From: Epiperipatus broadwayi
Taxonomy: Eukaryota; Onychophora; Udeonychophora; Euonychophora; Peripatidae
Reading direction: 5' to 3'
NCBI GenBank assembly: GCA_028023455.1
Contig: JAQFVV010012434.1
Coordinates: 3,542,928 to 3,606,927, forward strand
Length of the DNA: 64,000 nucleotides
The position numbers were made by a program, and so were the translations under genes. Positions within the stretch are counted from its first letter, which is position 1, and the number at the start of each line of letters is the position of its first letter. This document shows, piece after piece, positions 1-13,089 of the stretch. The notes under the pieces are model-generated. The model was given only the letters and a program-made list of their open reading frames with translations, made no database searches and was not told the DNA's origin.

Positions 1-628
1 GGATATATTGCCTCCAATCAATGTGAAAGGAGCCTAGAAAATGTGATATAAAAATGGTCTTTATCACACAGTCTGACTAGATTGCCATGCCTAGAGGATT
101 ATTTAACACAATGATAGAAATAATAATTAGTAGTAGTGGAAAATCAGGTGACATTAATAATACTAAAAGTAAGTATTATAAATCTATTTTTTTTTCTAAA
201 TATAGATACAAATGTATAGATTTTTCTTTGTACAAACTCTTCAAGGCCAGAATGAAGAACTGCATTGATCGTTAAGAAGTTGTAAAGATTTAAGATCAAT
301 ATAACTATTGTTTATGAAACTCCTTTTCCAGAGGAAGAATGTTTAATGTTTAATAAAATAAGCATGTGACTGCAAGATTCTTTTGAAAGACAGATGAGAT
401 AGTGAATTGAGAATATATAGTATTGGGTTTACTGTACAGTCTAATTTAGGGATTATTCTATTTTTGGAATTCCTTGATGCACTAATAAAAGATTAATGAT
501 TGTAAAACTTGCCTTTCACAGTAGCTCTAGCAATCATTTTATTAGTCCCTATTCTTCAGCTATAGATTTAGAAAATTATGAGAAAGAAAACTTTTATGTC
601 TTGCTGAATACTATTATTTATTGTAGCT
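1..628. other. AT-rich sequence without recognised gene
   Basis: Two short open frames (about 87-275 and 496-687, plus strand) are present, but their composition follows the local AT richness and I recognise no domain in either. The second frame overlaps the hammerhead-like core at 629-656 and looks fortuitous. No splice structure or promoter could be supported. Confidence 0.5.
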
Positions 629-656
629 CTGATGATGACTGCAGGACAGTCGAAAC
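629..656 (+). ncRNA. Hammerhead-ribozyme-like core (isolated, unproven)
   Basis: CTGATGA at 629-635 is followed by a perfect 5-bp hairpin, GACTG (637-641), loop CAGGA, CAGTC (647-651), and then GAAAC at 652-656. That is the CUGANGA - stem II - GAAA order of a hammerhead ribozyme. I could not find convincing stem I strands next to it: the bases before 629 do not pair with those after the nearest GUU. It may therefore be a truncated relic, or a half that needs a distant partner. Cores of this form are known in Penelope-like elements and retrozymes. Chance cannot be excluded for a single copy. Confidence 0.4.
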
Positions 657-1425
657 TGTTAGTTTTGATATAAATAAAGAGTATTGATAAAGTGTTTAAG
701 AAAGTTGTAAATGGTATGATATGTTAAAGTAGAATCAATACATAGGAAAAGGAAGAAGAAGAATACTATTATTACAGTAATATCTTAAAAAAAAAAGAAA
801 ATATTCTTTATGAAGGCTTTAATGTATGTGCTGATATAACTATAACATTTTGACCAAAAATTATTGGAAATAATATTGGTGCAGTAAATTTAAATATTCT
901 ACTGTTATGTGTTGACAACATATGCACTGATTATCAAAAACATTTTGTTTAGGCAAAAAAACTGCTATAAAGAAACATGAATGTGTCATAGCTCAAAACA
1001 ATGGCATTTAATAGATTGCATTGTAGTTATGAACCAGAATATATTAATAAAATACATTATAGTTATGCCAGAATACAAAAGAAGTTCATATTATGCAACA
1101 ACTTACAAGTGCAGATAGTTGGATTGATCACAGATTAATACATTCTAAAATTAAAATGATAGTTGCAATAAAAATAGATATTATTTCACTCATATTCATA
1201 AGAAAATTGATGTTCTTTTTTTAAAAGAATCCACTATACATTCTAAATTTTAACATCTATTAAAAATCACTTGCTAATTTGGACCTTCAGAAATGTCATA
1301 TTACCTGAATCATGAACTGTTTTTAAATGTATTATGGCTATGAGCAAATCAATTCCTGGGATTACAAAAAAGATAAATCATGAATGATTTTTTGATAATA
1401 ATCTTATTATTAGAGATTTTTTTTC

Positions 1426-1526
1426 CATATGTCCTAGCATTGGTCGGGAGGCGAACCCGCAACAACCATCTGTAACCAACTGCTTGCTTGCAAGGTGGGT
1501 GCACTGACTTCTCGGCTAACATGACA
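1426..1526 (-). repeat. tRNA-derived SINE (copy 1)
   Basis: Read on the minus strand, this has a tRNA-like A box (TTAGCCGAGAAG) and a good B box (GGGTTCGCCTCCC, complement of about 1446-1458). The ends (TGTC near the 5' end, GGACA near the 3' end) can pair as a partial acceptor stem. It finishes with CATATGG and an A run, seen as T's at about 1417-1424. The CATATG plus poly-A tail is shared with the copy at 46.9 kb, so this is a dispersed retroposed family and not a working tRNA gene. The body is longer than a simple tRNA, with extra bases between the anticodon region and the T arm. I see no clear target-site duplication here. Confidence 0.7.
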
Positions 1527-1854
1527 TTTTCTGCTTGACTACATACCATATTAAATGTAGAACTTTATAATAAATATATGACATTTTTTGCAAAAGTTCA
1601 ATGACTGATAAGTAGGCTTAAAAATGTTGGGTGGATTAAAACTCAAAGAAGATACAGACCTTCATTGATTTTTATAGTCTGAAAACAACATATAAACCTG
1701 AGAAATGTTTTAACAACCCTATTAAATCCATAAGTTGCTCTGTATTATATGATGATAATAATATTTTGAACAGGTTAAAATAATATTTGATCACTTTATA
1801 AATAATAATGCAAGAATTGATTCATTCTATCTACTTATTTAGATAAATATATTA

Positions 1855-2660
1855 GACTTAGTGAAGTCAAAATAGCATTTTGTAAATTTAAAAATCGAAA
1901 GTAAATGAGTCCTGATGAAATACCAAAAGAAGTTTCAAAATATTGAAATTTTTTGGAAATATCTGGATCCGTGAAATAGTTTCACCTGATTTTAAAAATG
2001 CTTCTATTGTTCCAAATTTAGGCAATAAAGAGAATAAACAAGATTGCAATAATTATTATGATATATCATTATTATCCATTTCAATAAAGGTATTTTCAAG
2101 AATTTTGTCATGTAACTTGAATTCCAATCATAGTTCACTGCTTATAAGATATTTAATGTTTAAAAGAATTTTAAAAATCACTATAGACATAGTTTTCTTG
2201 TCAGAAAAATGCCAGAAAACTGTCATGAACAGAACATCAATTGCTTTTATTTTTTAAATCTAGGCATTTGACTCAATTAATCAACAATATTATAGAATTA
2301 TTTGAAATTAATTATTTGTCCATAAAAATTTATTCATATTATACAGCTTCTACATGATTGAATGAGGCAAAGTGTTATTGCTACTAGTAGCAATTCAAGA
2401 CATTTCAAATGAAAACTGTGATTAAATAAGGATGTGTATATGTTTCAATATTGTTTTCAATTTTTATGATAATGGTCTTTGGAATTGTTCATAATCCACC
2501 AATTTAAAAAGACTCATAATTTTATAAGTAAAAAAATTATACACCACACATTCCAATATACTTTTGCTACTTTTAAAAACTTAAAAGATAGAATATTTGA
2601 TCACATAAAAATAATTTATGCTACTAAATTAGCTCAAGTAGAATTATTATTTTATCTAAT
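1855..2660 (+). pseudogene. Decayed LINE reverse transcriptase fragment
   Basis: Several frames read together resemble a non-LTR reverse transcriptase. At about 1860-1945 there is a 'SPDEIPKEV' stretch, like the pre-palm 'GPDGIP.E.L' motif. The open frame 1943-2257 holds 'DFKNASIVPNLG', 'CNNYYDISLLSISIKVFSRIL' (compare 'NYRGISLLS..GKVFARIL') and a degraded 'EKC' segment. It is followed out of frame by 'FDSIN', matching the palm A motif. Further weak similarity runs to about 2660 in the palm B/C region. Many stops and frameshifts show it is dead. The family is a LINE, but the clade cannot be fixed by eye. Confidence 0.6.
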
Positions 2661-2664
2661 TTAG

Positions 2665-4610
2665 TATATAAAAGTGAGACTTAGCCAATCTGGCAATGCA
2701 ATAAAGGCATTAAAAAGCTCTTTTAAGTAGGCTCCACAAAAATTTAAAAATACAAGAGCAGACCCAAAAATAACCAGAAATATTCTCTGGTTTGTGTGTC
2801 TATTGTAATATATGCTTCTGCTGCTACACACTTCTTGCAGGAACCTTTCTGCATTAATCTGCCAAAATGCCATCAACATGTGACATCATGGTGCCACATA
2901 GCACTTTTTTTTTGTAAAGTGCATTTTGCATATTTGTCAGATTTTATAATGACTGAAAAATACAAACAATGTAAAATTCTGTTTTCATTTACAGAAATCA
3001 GCAGGGAAAACAGTTTCAACGTTTGAAACAGATTACAAACAAGTTGTTATCATAAAACACAAGTTTATGAGTAGTTTAATTGAAATGTTCATCTTTAAAA
3101 TCATGGCAAGTGATTTCCAAAGTCAAAACAATGTTCATTTTTTTTACACAGACAACATTTTTCTCTCTAATGTAGTTTGTAACAGTCAGGCATTTTATCT
3201 GCAAATTCTAAAACATTTATATGATGTGGTAAAATACAAATGTCCTGTTTTGTGGTAAAGAAAAGAGTGAATTCTTCACTCCAACAAAGTATCAACTCTC
3301 AAAGCTTTAAGTGTGAAACATTTTTTAATTAAATTAGCATAACCCAACTTCTCTATCAACCATATTCTCTCAATCTTACTTCATGTATTTTTTTTTTAAA
3401 TCTCTCGAATAACAAAATGTCTCAATTCTTTGTTTTTTGTGGACTTAGAGAAGTTTCTGCAAGCATTAAAAGGGATCATTTTGCAAGTGTTTCTGGACTA
3501 CTTTGAAAAATAAAAAATACATCAAATGGATAGTAATTTGAAAGAGATTACATTTATAAAACTTAAAAATAAATATTTTTTTATTATGAAATCCTGGTTA
3601 ATTTTGGGTACTCCTTTGTACTAACAAGAACATAAGACAATCAATATGTTGTAACTATATGTGATGCTATAAAGTCTATTGTTGTAAAATTGAACCTTTA
3701 TTAGATTGGACATGCAAAACAAATGAATAATATGAAACTTTCTAAAAGGATATTATGGTGAACTTGATCATGGTTTTCATGGAAAAGGTAGACTGTATTT
3801 ATATTATAAGCATTATCTTAAAGATATTATGAAGAGATGCAATGTCAATTGTTTTTATAAAAAAATATTTTGCAGTGAATAGAATATATTGAAGAACTAC
3901 AATTGAACATGTTAATTCAGAAAGAAAAGTTTTTTGATAAAGAAATTGAAAGACAACATCTCAAAATATCCAGTAAACAGGAAAAATGGATCAGCATAGT
4001 CTATATGAGAACATATGTGTGGTTCTTAGTTCATTTGTATTGTCATTGCAAAATTCATTTCTAGAGCTGTTTTTTGTTTGCTTGGAGATATAATGATCTT
4101 TCTTTATTTCTAATGGTCATTACTATTACTATGGCACTCATAAAAAAATTATGTAGAAAATATAAAGTGGAATAAATTATTATAAAATTATGTAATAAGC
4201 ATAAGATGACTAACAGTTTTTTCTAGATCAAAGTAATCATCTGTGAAGATAAGATCAGGAGCTTCCAGGAATAGTTATTACCACTCTATTCAAGAGCCAT
4301 AATCTGCATTTTTGAGAAATCTATAGATACTAGCTTTTAATACTATTTATACAATTATTTCTAGGGCTATTTCCACCATTTATCTACTTCCATCTTTTAT
4401 AAAATTTTGTTCTCAATCATTGTTTTCTACATTTGATAGCTAGATTTGCATACATTTACTTTTGTTTGCTTTATATTAAGTTCCATGATTAAAATTATAT
4501 TACAATGCTGATTATATTTATTTATACTGTTAGTGAATGATTTTATAATTATTATTATAAGTTAAACAGATATGAAAATTTCGTAATATGATTAGTGTTG
4601 ATTTTATCCA
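2665..4610. other. Non-coding AT-rich stretch
   Basis: It contains short opposed open frames (2661-2879 minus; 2796-3026 and 3067-3258 plus). I recognise no family, and codon use is not distinct from background. No clear tandem or inverted repeat was noted. Confidence 0.4.
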
Positions 4611-4612
4611 TT

Positions 4613-4733
4613 AATTTCTATACACATATATATGTATGTATATATTTAAATCATTCACTTCCTTAATTGTAAAAATTTCTATACACATATATATGTATGT
4701 ATATATTTAAATCATTCACTTCCTTAATTGTAA
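4613..4733 (+). repeat. Tandem duplication, two ~60-bp units
   Basis: Unit 4613-4672 is repeated almost exactly at 4674-4733, each running from AATTTCTATACACATATATA to CCTTAATTGTAA. The period is 61 bp. The near-identity implies a recent local duplication, probably slippage around the internal ATATATGTATGTATAT tract. Confidence 0.9.
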
Positions 4734-5764
4734 GTTTTTTTATTTTTGTCATAAAGTCTTTAAATTTTCCAACTACTATCTTTGATATTTGGTGATGTTT
4801 AAATATTTTAATGATGCTCAGTTAGATTAATGCAATGATTCTCTTTTTTTTTTTTCATTTCATTTCTATAGCCTTCTAATTTTGTAGCTATATGCTGGAC
4901 TATTTCTATCAACTACTTGAATTGTTAAATGCATTTTTTTAAAATTTTTAATCTTTATTTGTACTTTTCTAAATAAACTCAGTTGTACTAATAACCTGTG
5001 TATTATAATTAACAGATGAATGTATTATGCAAAAGTAAAATAAAGCTTGCATTAAAACCATTTAATATTTCAGCTAGATGATGAAAAAAATGCAACAAGT
5101 AAATGCTATCTTCACAAACTTTCATAATAAAAATTATTTCTATTGTTTTGATTTTAATTGAAATTACTTATTGATTTATATCATTGATTTAAAATTACAG
5201 AAATACAATCCACTATTAGACAATGTTAAAAAAATGATTGAATAATTTATTGCTTAGAATTTCATAAAAGTTTCAAGCACTAAAATGATATCCATGGACT
5301 TTAAGCTTCAAAGTACAACCCTAAACTAAATCATAAAAATTTTATACACTAGTGCATGCAGTGCCATTGCTAACATGAAATCACATCTGAATGCATACCT
5401 GCTCATAAATTGTGATACTTTATTAAGGATTGGCATTTTCACTTAGAAGCATTTTTTACATAATAACAGTGCCTCGTTAGTTCAAGAATGCTTATTCATT
5501 GAGTTTTATTTTTTCTGTGCAGCTAACTTTTACATTTGAAGACCATAGACTGTCAATTATTTATGATCCAATCATTATCCAGTCATTAAAATCTATCTTT
5601 GCTTTGAGATTTTTAATTTGGAACTTGTAAACAAATTTTAATGTAGAAGATGGATTATTTGTTTATTATTGAAATCATATTAATGAATTAATATTAGATA
5701 TTTAAAGGCACATTAATGAATCAAAGATAATTACATTACTATAAATTGTATTATGTAATATTTA

Positions 5765-6025
5765 AATACTTTAAACAGGCTTTAACCTGTGTTCAATGTG
5801 CTTTAAACTTCATAATAATCAAGTATATTTTGCTGATAGAGGGACCTTCAAACCACGACACAAGATAGCAGACATTTAGGTTAAAGATAAGATGGCCGAT
5901 CTTACCTTTATAAAATTCGCTAAACTTGTGTCATGGTCTGGAAGGTCCATCTAGCAGCAAAATATGCTTGATTATTGTGAATTTTAAAGTTCATTGAATA
6001 CAGGTTAAAACCTGTTTAAAGTATT
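5765..6025. mobile_element. Palindromic MITE with TA target duplication
   Basis: The 261-bp element begins AATACTTTAAACAGG and ends CCTGTTTAAAGTATT. Its two halves are inverted copies for most of their length, including an arm read as AATCAAGTATATTTTGCTG on the left and CAGCAAAATATGCTTGATT on the right. TA flanks both ends (5763-5764 and 6026-6027). A TA target and long inverted repeats fit a non-autonomous Tc1/mariner-superfamily MITE. It has no coding capacity. Confidence 0.8.
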
Positions 6026-6072
6026 TACATATGCTTTCTGGGTGCTCAATAAATTAATTACTACTCTTCAAT

Positions 6073-7084
6073 TATGTAATATAGTGGATTTGAATACTTT
6101 CAAGCTTTCATCAGCTATCCATTCTCTCATATAACTGATACACATGACCGCATACAAGCAAAAAAGATAAATGATCTCTAATATACATATTTTGTGCTGA
6201 ACTATCACTCATCAATTGATATAGATCATGATCTTCTACACATTTACAAAATCAGTGTTTGGCTATATTAAGATAACAAATCTTCACATTTTAATGGACA
6301 GGCTTCAATATACTCTACCCTCCAACTCTTCAGACACCCATACCATTATAAATCTGATGATGGAATGCCTGAATCTCTTGTTAATTCCAATATTACAGTC
6401 ATGCTTATGTTGATATTGTTACTCTGACCCGTAATGTATAGGAACTTGTCCATTTAAATACATAGAAGAGGAATGGGTGAATTTGCAATATTTTAAATAC
6501 AAATATATATTTTTACATACTTGGAATCTATATGTAATATAGGGGATTTGAACACAGCTTTCAGGCTCCCTTTAACTTATAGGGGATTTGAATACAGAAT
6601 TTCAGCCTCCCTTTAACAATCCATTTTCTAGATGCCAGGTATATAAAAATATACTTGTGTTTAAAATATTATAAATTCAACCTGTATTTGGGCTATCCAT
6701 CTTCTGTCTATTTAAATGGACATGTTCCTATACATGAGGGGTTAGAGTGACTTAAGGTCAGCATCGTCATGACAATAATATTGGCATTAACAAGGAATTC
6801 GGACATTCCATCATCAGATTTTTCAATGTTATGGATGGTTGAACAGTTGGAAGGTGGAGTAAATTGAAGCCTGTTTATTAAAGTGTGAAGATTTTCTATC
6901 TTAATATAAACTGATCACTGATTAATATATGTGTGGAGGTCATGATCTGGACTAACTGATGAGTGCTGGTTCAGTATAAAATACATTGGAAATTATTTGT
7001 GTGGTCATATGTATTGGTTATATGAGATAGAGTGAATGGTTGAAAGGAGCTTGATAGTCATTGTTTAAATCCCCTATTACATCT
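6073..7084. mobile_element. Family A foldback element, old copy
   Basis: The left end reads TGTAATATAGTGGATTTGAA and the right end is its inverted counterpart (TTTAAATCCCCTATTACA). The arms, several hundred bp each, match the other family A copies at 20.7, 46.0, 53.1 and 55.6 kb, but with many substitutions. A hammerhead core in the right arm (CTGATGA at 6956-6962) has lost the first G of GAAA (it reads AAAA), and the left-arm core has TTGATGA. Both ribozymes are therefore predicted dead. A motif starting TAGATGCCAGGTATATAAA near 6629 recurs near 7085, and a GGGGATTTGAA block is doubled at 6541-6620, so the locus is internally rearranged. Confidence 0.75.
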
Positions 7085-7089
7085 AGACT

Positions 7090-9610
7090 CCAGGTATATA
7101 AAATATACTTGTATTTAAAATATTATAAATTGTATTATATATTTTTGTTGCTATTATAAAGTTACACACAGAGTTATGATTGCTGCAATAACATATAGAT
7201 CATTTGGGTGGATATTGTGCTTAGCCTACCAGTGCTCCAAAATAGTTTATTGTAAGATTCTCAAGAAAAAGATAAGGTATTATATATGATTGTAGGGCCA
7301 ACAACCAATTAAATAATAGATAATAGTTTTTTATCTTCTTAGATTCTTTATTAATGGCAACGGATAATAGAGGCAAAATATTTGTCATAAGTAACCATGA
7401 GAAGAACTTACAATAAAAAACCAAAAAGTCTGGTATCTGTAAGGTTATATCTTTAAAAAATAAAAATCACAATTCTGTAACTGATATATTCATTATCTGG
7501 ATAGTTAAAAATTGGGTGCTGGTAATGAGGAATAGAAAGTATTAGTGTTTTTAAAAATATCACGAGCATACAATAAAATAGATATAGGAAATACTTGATC
7601 AGGTTAGCTTTAAACCTCTACCATACATCTTCATGATGTACACAAGTGTATGATGCAGTTGTAGAATTGAGATTCTAGTATAAATTGTATTCCAAGAATG
7701 ATGTGCAAAAAAAAAAAAAAACTATCTTGGTGTAATTAAATATTATCAATAATCATGGGCTTTATTATTTAGTTATTCATTCTATTTTTAGGTAGAAAAC
7801 ATTCATATATATATAAATTTTGGTCATATTATCAGTAATCTGATTTATTTATAATGCTTATAAATACTATATCATAAATACTGTAAATGCCTTTAACTAA
7901 TCTGAAAAACTAAACAGATTATAGATAATTTTGGAAAAATGCTATTGATATAGTCATCAAGAATTGATATCGATTTAATGATATTTAATAAAAATATATT
8001 TTGAGTTTATAAGCTTTTAATAGTTTTGATTCTGAAATAACTTTATATAGTAATGAAATCTTTTTACATTATTAAATTTTGGGCCAAAATATAACTTTTT
8101 TTTTTTTAAAAAAAAAAGGTAAAAGCACATATTTGACCATCCATAGTTGTTTTTTAGAAATCTCAGTTTCTTATATCGATTTTAAAAATGTGAGATAATA
8201 TTTCCTCTCAAAATAAACTTGTCTTATTTCTTCCTCTTTTTTTTTTTAATTTAAAGCTTTGAATGCAAAATTTTGATAATGTTAATAGAATAAAGTTTAA
8301 AATAACATTTTATAAATTTCATCATGATTTGAAGACAAGATATAAAAAAAGATGTTTATTTGCTTCATCAAGTACACAAAAAAGAAAGAGTGAATTGATT
8401 TTTATAAAACGTTTAAATGAACTTTTCTTGTGACCCTGAAATGAAGTGGAGGTTTAACCACAGTCTAAACTGAAAATATCAAATTTCTGCTTTCTTTTTT
8501 TAAACAAGATTTATGGCTGAGCAAAAAAAAAAAAAGAATCTTTATAAATGAAGTGTAATTATAAAAAAGTGTTAAAAATTGTTGGCTGACCAATGAAGTT
8601 ATAGATATCATTTAATTGGTTAATCAGCGATAAGAAAGTAAAAAAAATTTAAATCAGGTATATTAAATTTGATTTGGAAATTCTCCAAGAAGAAGGAACT
8701 CAAAGTCAACATTTTATCTGATTATTGATTCAGGATTGTCATAAAAATTTCATAATAGCAAAAGAATCTCTCTCTTTTTTTTTAATTTAAAGATTTCCTT
8801 CTCGTTTATTATTTTTTAATTGATCCGTTTTATAATAAGTTTTGTTTGTTCTTGTTTGTATATTTCATTATCATTTAATTAATTAGATTGAGCGTTAAAA
8901 AAGTTAAAAGTGAGCAGGTATTGTTGTGAAATTATGATAAAGATCACGTGACGTTTTGTAATCTAGAATATTTTTCACTACTGGTTAAAAATAGTACAAT
9001 TTTAATATTTTTTTAGCATAAAAATTTATTGCTATTCCTATATTTATTTGTTATTAAAAATTAAGTGTGTACATACATAGTTTTATATCTAAAGCTGATA
9101 TGCAAACACATATATGATAGATATTCTGCTTTAAATAAATGGCAAGCAATATTGCAAGGTAGACAGAAAAACAACAATAGTACAGTTCCCGACTATTTTA
9201 TCTCTTTAACACACTCTATAATTTCATAGATAGAATTAACTAAGAGAAGCCTCATATCATTAAGACACATTATATTAGTGTCTTATAAGATGCAGATTAG
9301 TATATACTATATTATAAATTATTAATTCTATATTAGGTGAGATAGAGTTTCATTACCGTAAGCAAATATGATTAAATTATATCCATTGTTTGAATGTTAA
9401 TATCTAAAACCCAAATATTTGAACTTTGTTATTTAAAATTACTTTTGATACATCACCATCGTAATTTTTTATTATAAGCTCAGAGTGAGCATTTTCCATA
9501 CAAATGTCATCTATTGAAGAAATTATCACCCATTTTTTGTTTCAGTGTATTTAATTATAATAACATCATAATCATCATTACACCATACATTTCATCATTA
9601 TAATTAATCA
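7090..9610. other. Non-coding AT-rich stretch
   Basis: Only short AT-driven open frames (for example 7221-7424 minus) and homopolymer runs occur. I found no gene, RNA or defined repeat that I could support. Confidence 0.4.
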
Positions 9611-9619
9611 GATAGAGAA

Positions 9620-9950
9620 AGAGAACTTGATATCTTCTTATCAGTCTGTAACATTGTAATATATTTTAATTCCCAATGATCATATATCTCTCTGCCCTTT
9701 TCTAAAACTTTCAACAAATTTCTCCTGTTCCTCTATGTTAGTTTTTCTATCCAACTTCTTTATGAGTGTCCTTTTTCCCCTGGCAATTTCCAGATTAATA
9801 TTTGTTTTGACAATATTTTCTGAGACATTCTTTATACAATATCCCTATCATTTCAAGTGTCTTGGTCTGATTTCATTTATTGTAATGTGTCAAATGTTCA
9901 TTATTTCTCAAATTATTTTATTAATTATACATTCTCTCCCTGATCTTCAG
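9620..9950 (-). pseudogene. Possible LINE C-terminal scrap
   Basis: Frames on the minus strand give short pieces such as 'RSWIEKL' and 'LEKGRE..DHWELKY', in the order seen near the C terminus of RTE/L2-type ORF2 proteins ('GRPR.RW.D...D'). The frame is broken several times. Similarity is weak and based on memory of the family pattern, so this call is tentative. Confidence 0.3.
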
Positions 9951-11526
9951 TGAATATTATTTAATTATAACATTATTTATATTTACTCAATGGTTTCTAA
10001 GGTGTAACTTGGTATTTAATACTATCTTTATAGATATTTGTACAGCCACATGAAGCTATTTGAAATATTGTAAATACACACAGATCTAATGAGTTTCATT
10101 TGATATTAACTATTTCCATGACTTTTACTAAAAGATATTTAAATTGTGATTTCTTTGAAATTTTTTTTAAAAAGTGCAGTATTTTTTTTACTTTGTGATT
10201 ATATGAAAATGTAAGTATTTTTTTTTTCTATACAATCCCACAATATATTTATATTGTTTTGTTTTTAAAGATATGATTATATATTTTTGAAATTTTTTCA
10301 GTATAATATTTTTTGTATTTTAATGTTGCAACTTATTTATATAACTTATAAATAATTTATGCAATATTGTATAATTTTATTTATGTAACCCATATGTGAT
10401 ACTTATACTAACAATTAGGTACATATGTTCACATATTCATATGATCAAAAAAAATTAGCATTAAACTATATAAATATTTATAAGTAATACAAATAGTCAA
10501 TGATAATAAAAATAAAAGAAGAAATAAATATCAAACAGAGATATTAAATCTAAAATAAATATACAAAGAAAGTAATTATAATGTGCTTGATTTCAAAGAA
10601 TATGATCAGATGTAGATCAGAATGATACGATTAAATGTACTATATGTTTGAGATAAATGATTGTAAAAAGTTTAAGAAGCTGGATCTTATACAATATTAC
10701 AACAAAAAGATTCTCATCTATAAAATAAAAATTAATACAATTTCATTGTAAGAATGATGAGAAGATAGAGAAAATTTAGAAAAAAGGTTCTAGTCAATAG
10801 TAATGATGAACATATCTATCTATTAAGTCATAGGTTAAAATTGAAGCTGGGTGAAAATTGGAAAATTTTATGCAGCTTATAAACAGGTTTATTGTTTTTA
10901 TCAAGTGATTAATCTATAACCATTCCAAATAGCTATTCAATCATTGTTTGAGAAATGGGTACACTACTATTTCTTTGTGGAGGGTCATTAAAAAAAGCTT
11001 TATCTTAACACATAATTATCTAAAAATAGTTTTAGATTTATCTATAACTATTACATTGAGTTATAGCATGAACTTTCTCTAAAAAAACTTATTGAAAATT
11101 AATACATGTAAGAGCTAACATTTGAATTATAATCTATGATAATATACCTTTATATAATGAAGTTAAAATCTGATTTTTTTATAAGATTATAAATGATTTT
11201 GGTTTGTGAATAGTGATATCAAAGCGCAGCTTATGAAGGAACTTTTTTTTTAAACTTATTTGAATGTTAATATTATCTTATCTTACAATTTATAATTAAG
11301 CTATTATACAATAGTTAATATTTTCACTTATGATGCATTTTTTAAGTGAGAAACTGGGTCATATTTTATTAATATTATTAGATGCTAACAAGTAGATGAT
11401 ATCTTCAAGAAATTATAAGAATGAATTTTTGATTTTTCAATTATATATAATAATGAACTGCATCCATATACTTGCTAATTCTTTTTCCCCCAACCATAAT
11501 ATGACTAAAATAAGACAATTTCAATA

Positions 11527-12125
11527 TGATAATTTGTGATTCAAGTAATGATTCAAATCTAATTTTATTGAGTTCTCTCTTTCTCATTTTCTATGATGTC
11601 TGTAATACGTTCAAGAATCATATTAATACCATAATTCAAAATTATTTTTTTGTCATTTTTGTTCAGCATCCAACTTTCACATTCATAGGATATTATAAAA
11701 ATATAGCTTGAATAATTCTGCTCTTTGTCTTTAATGATTTGATTCTGCACCCAAAACTTTCCAATGTTTTTGATTATAAATCCAGGAAAACAAAATCATT
11801 GTATCCACTATCAAGTTTAAAGTTGTAATTATAAATTTATTAAATGCACATTGATTACATAGTAATATTTATTGAGACTATAACCTCAATAATATGCATA
11901 TAAAATGTGATAGTAGGGACCTCTACAAGTGTTTTAACCACAAGCTTACACTATGGAAGAAAAGAGGGGAACCCTTAAGGAAATTATAGTCTTTGATGAT
12001 CATACATAGATGTAATACAGTTTTTCATCAGTTTCTAATAAGTGTTGTTAGGTTTTTATTTATTTGATGCAATAAGTGTGACATCATCAACATGCTTATG
12101 TGTTGCTTATGTTTATTTTTTAATT
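11527..12125 (-). pseudogene. Decayed LINE reverse transcriptase C-terminal part
   Basis: Reading the minus strand from about 12125, a degraded 'MLMMSHLLHQ' stretch in the position of palm motif C is followed, in the open frame 11750-11565, by 'ECESWMLNKNDKKII' and 'ILERITDIIENEKERTQ'. The first matches the 'YGCESWTL.K.D.K.I' signature found after the RT palm in many LINEs. Frameshifts and stops separate the pieces. The region at about 11875-11935 also carries a short motif (GTAGGGACCTCTACAA) that recurs near 17990, so other repeats are nested or adjacent. Confidence 0.5.
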
Positions 12126-13089
12126 GTGAATCTAAATTTGTTAATCAAGCTGCCATTTTTTATTATATACCATATATACAAGTGAATAACTAAGATAATA
12201 ATAAGTAGCTTTATCTAGCTACTTTATTAATATGAATCTAATATGTTTAATAAACTATAGCTTCTAATCACATAAAAATGGCATTATTTGCTTTCTTGGT
12301 TAAACAATTGATGAGTTGTTTAATGGGTGGGGGGGTTGATGTTTTAAACCTTTTGGTTGTTTGTTGCATTTATCCTAAGGGTTTGGAGGCTCTTGAGCCT
12401 AATTTTATTTATATATGATATAAGAGACATTATTTTGATCATTTTCAAATTCTGACAAGAGAAATATATATATAGTTACTTTAACTTATATCATTACCAT
12501 TTATAAAAAAAAATTACAATCTTATAAATATTTACTTATTTACATATTTTTTAGTTACATATGTAAATGTTATTTTTAAATAAGTTTGATTAAAAGTTCT
12601 GACTTTTCTATTAAGTTTAAAGCAATATAAAGATAGTTTTATTTAAAGAGTTGCTAAATTACAGCGAAATTTCAATTTTAAATTGAATTTTTTGAAAATA
12701 TTTAATTCTTATTGATGATATCAATTATGAAACATATGTCACAATAGAAGATAATGCATTTATACAAACATTATTTGGAAAGTTTATCATTTCAAATTTA
12801 GTTGCACAAATTTATCATACCAAAATTTGCTAATATTTCTTTTTCAACATGCTTTTTCTTTAAAATTTGAGACATTGTCTTTATCAGATATTTTAAATAC
12901 TTAGTGGAGTTAATCAAGAACATGAAGATAGAAAGAATTAACATCTTACTAAGCTTTGATGTAGAAAGTTGATGCATAAACATATTAGCCTAAAAAGAAG
13001 AATAGTTTTTCTTATTCATAGTATAATGGACTGGATAACAAAAATATACTTACATTACAACATATATGAATTCTGTATTTGTCATTCCT

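Noticed and set aside
1349-1549. 66-codon minus-strand frame
   Set aside because: It runs across a tRNA-derived SINE; the resemblance to a coding frame is accidental.
11565-11711. Plus-strand frame 11526-11711
   Set aside because: It is the opposite-strand shadow of a LINE fragment that has recognisable motifs on the minus strand.
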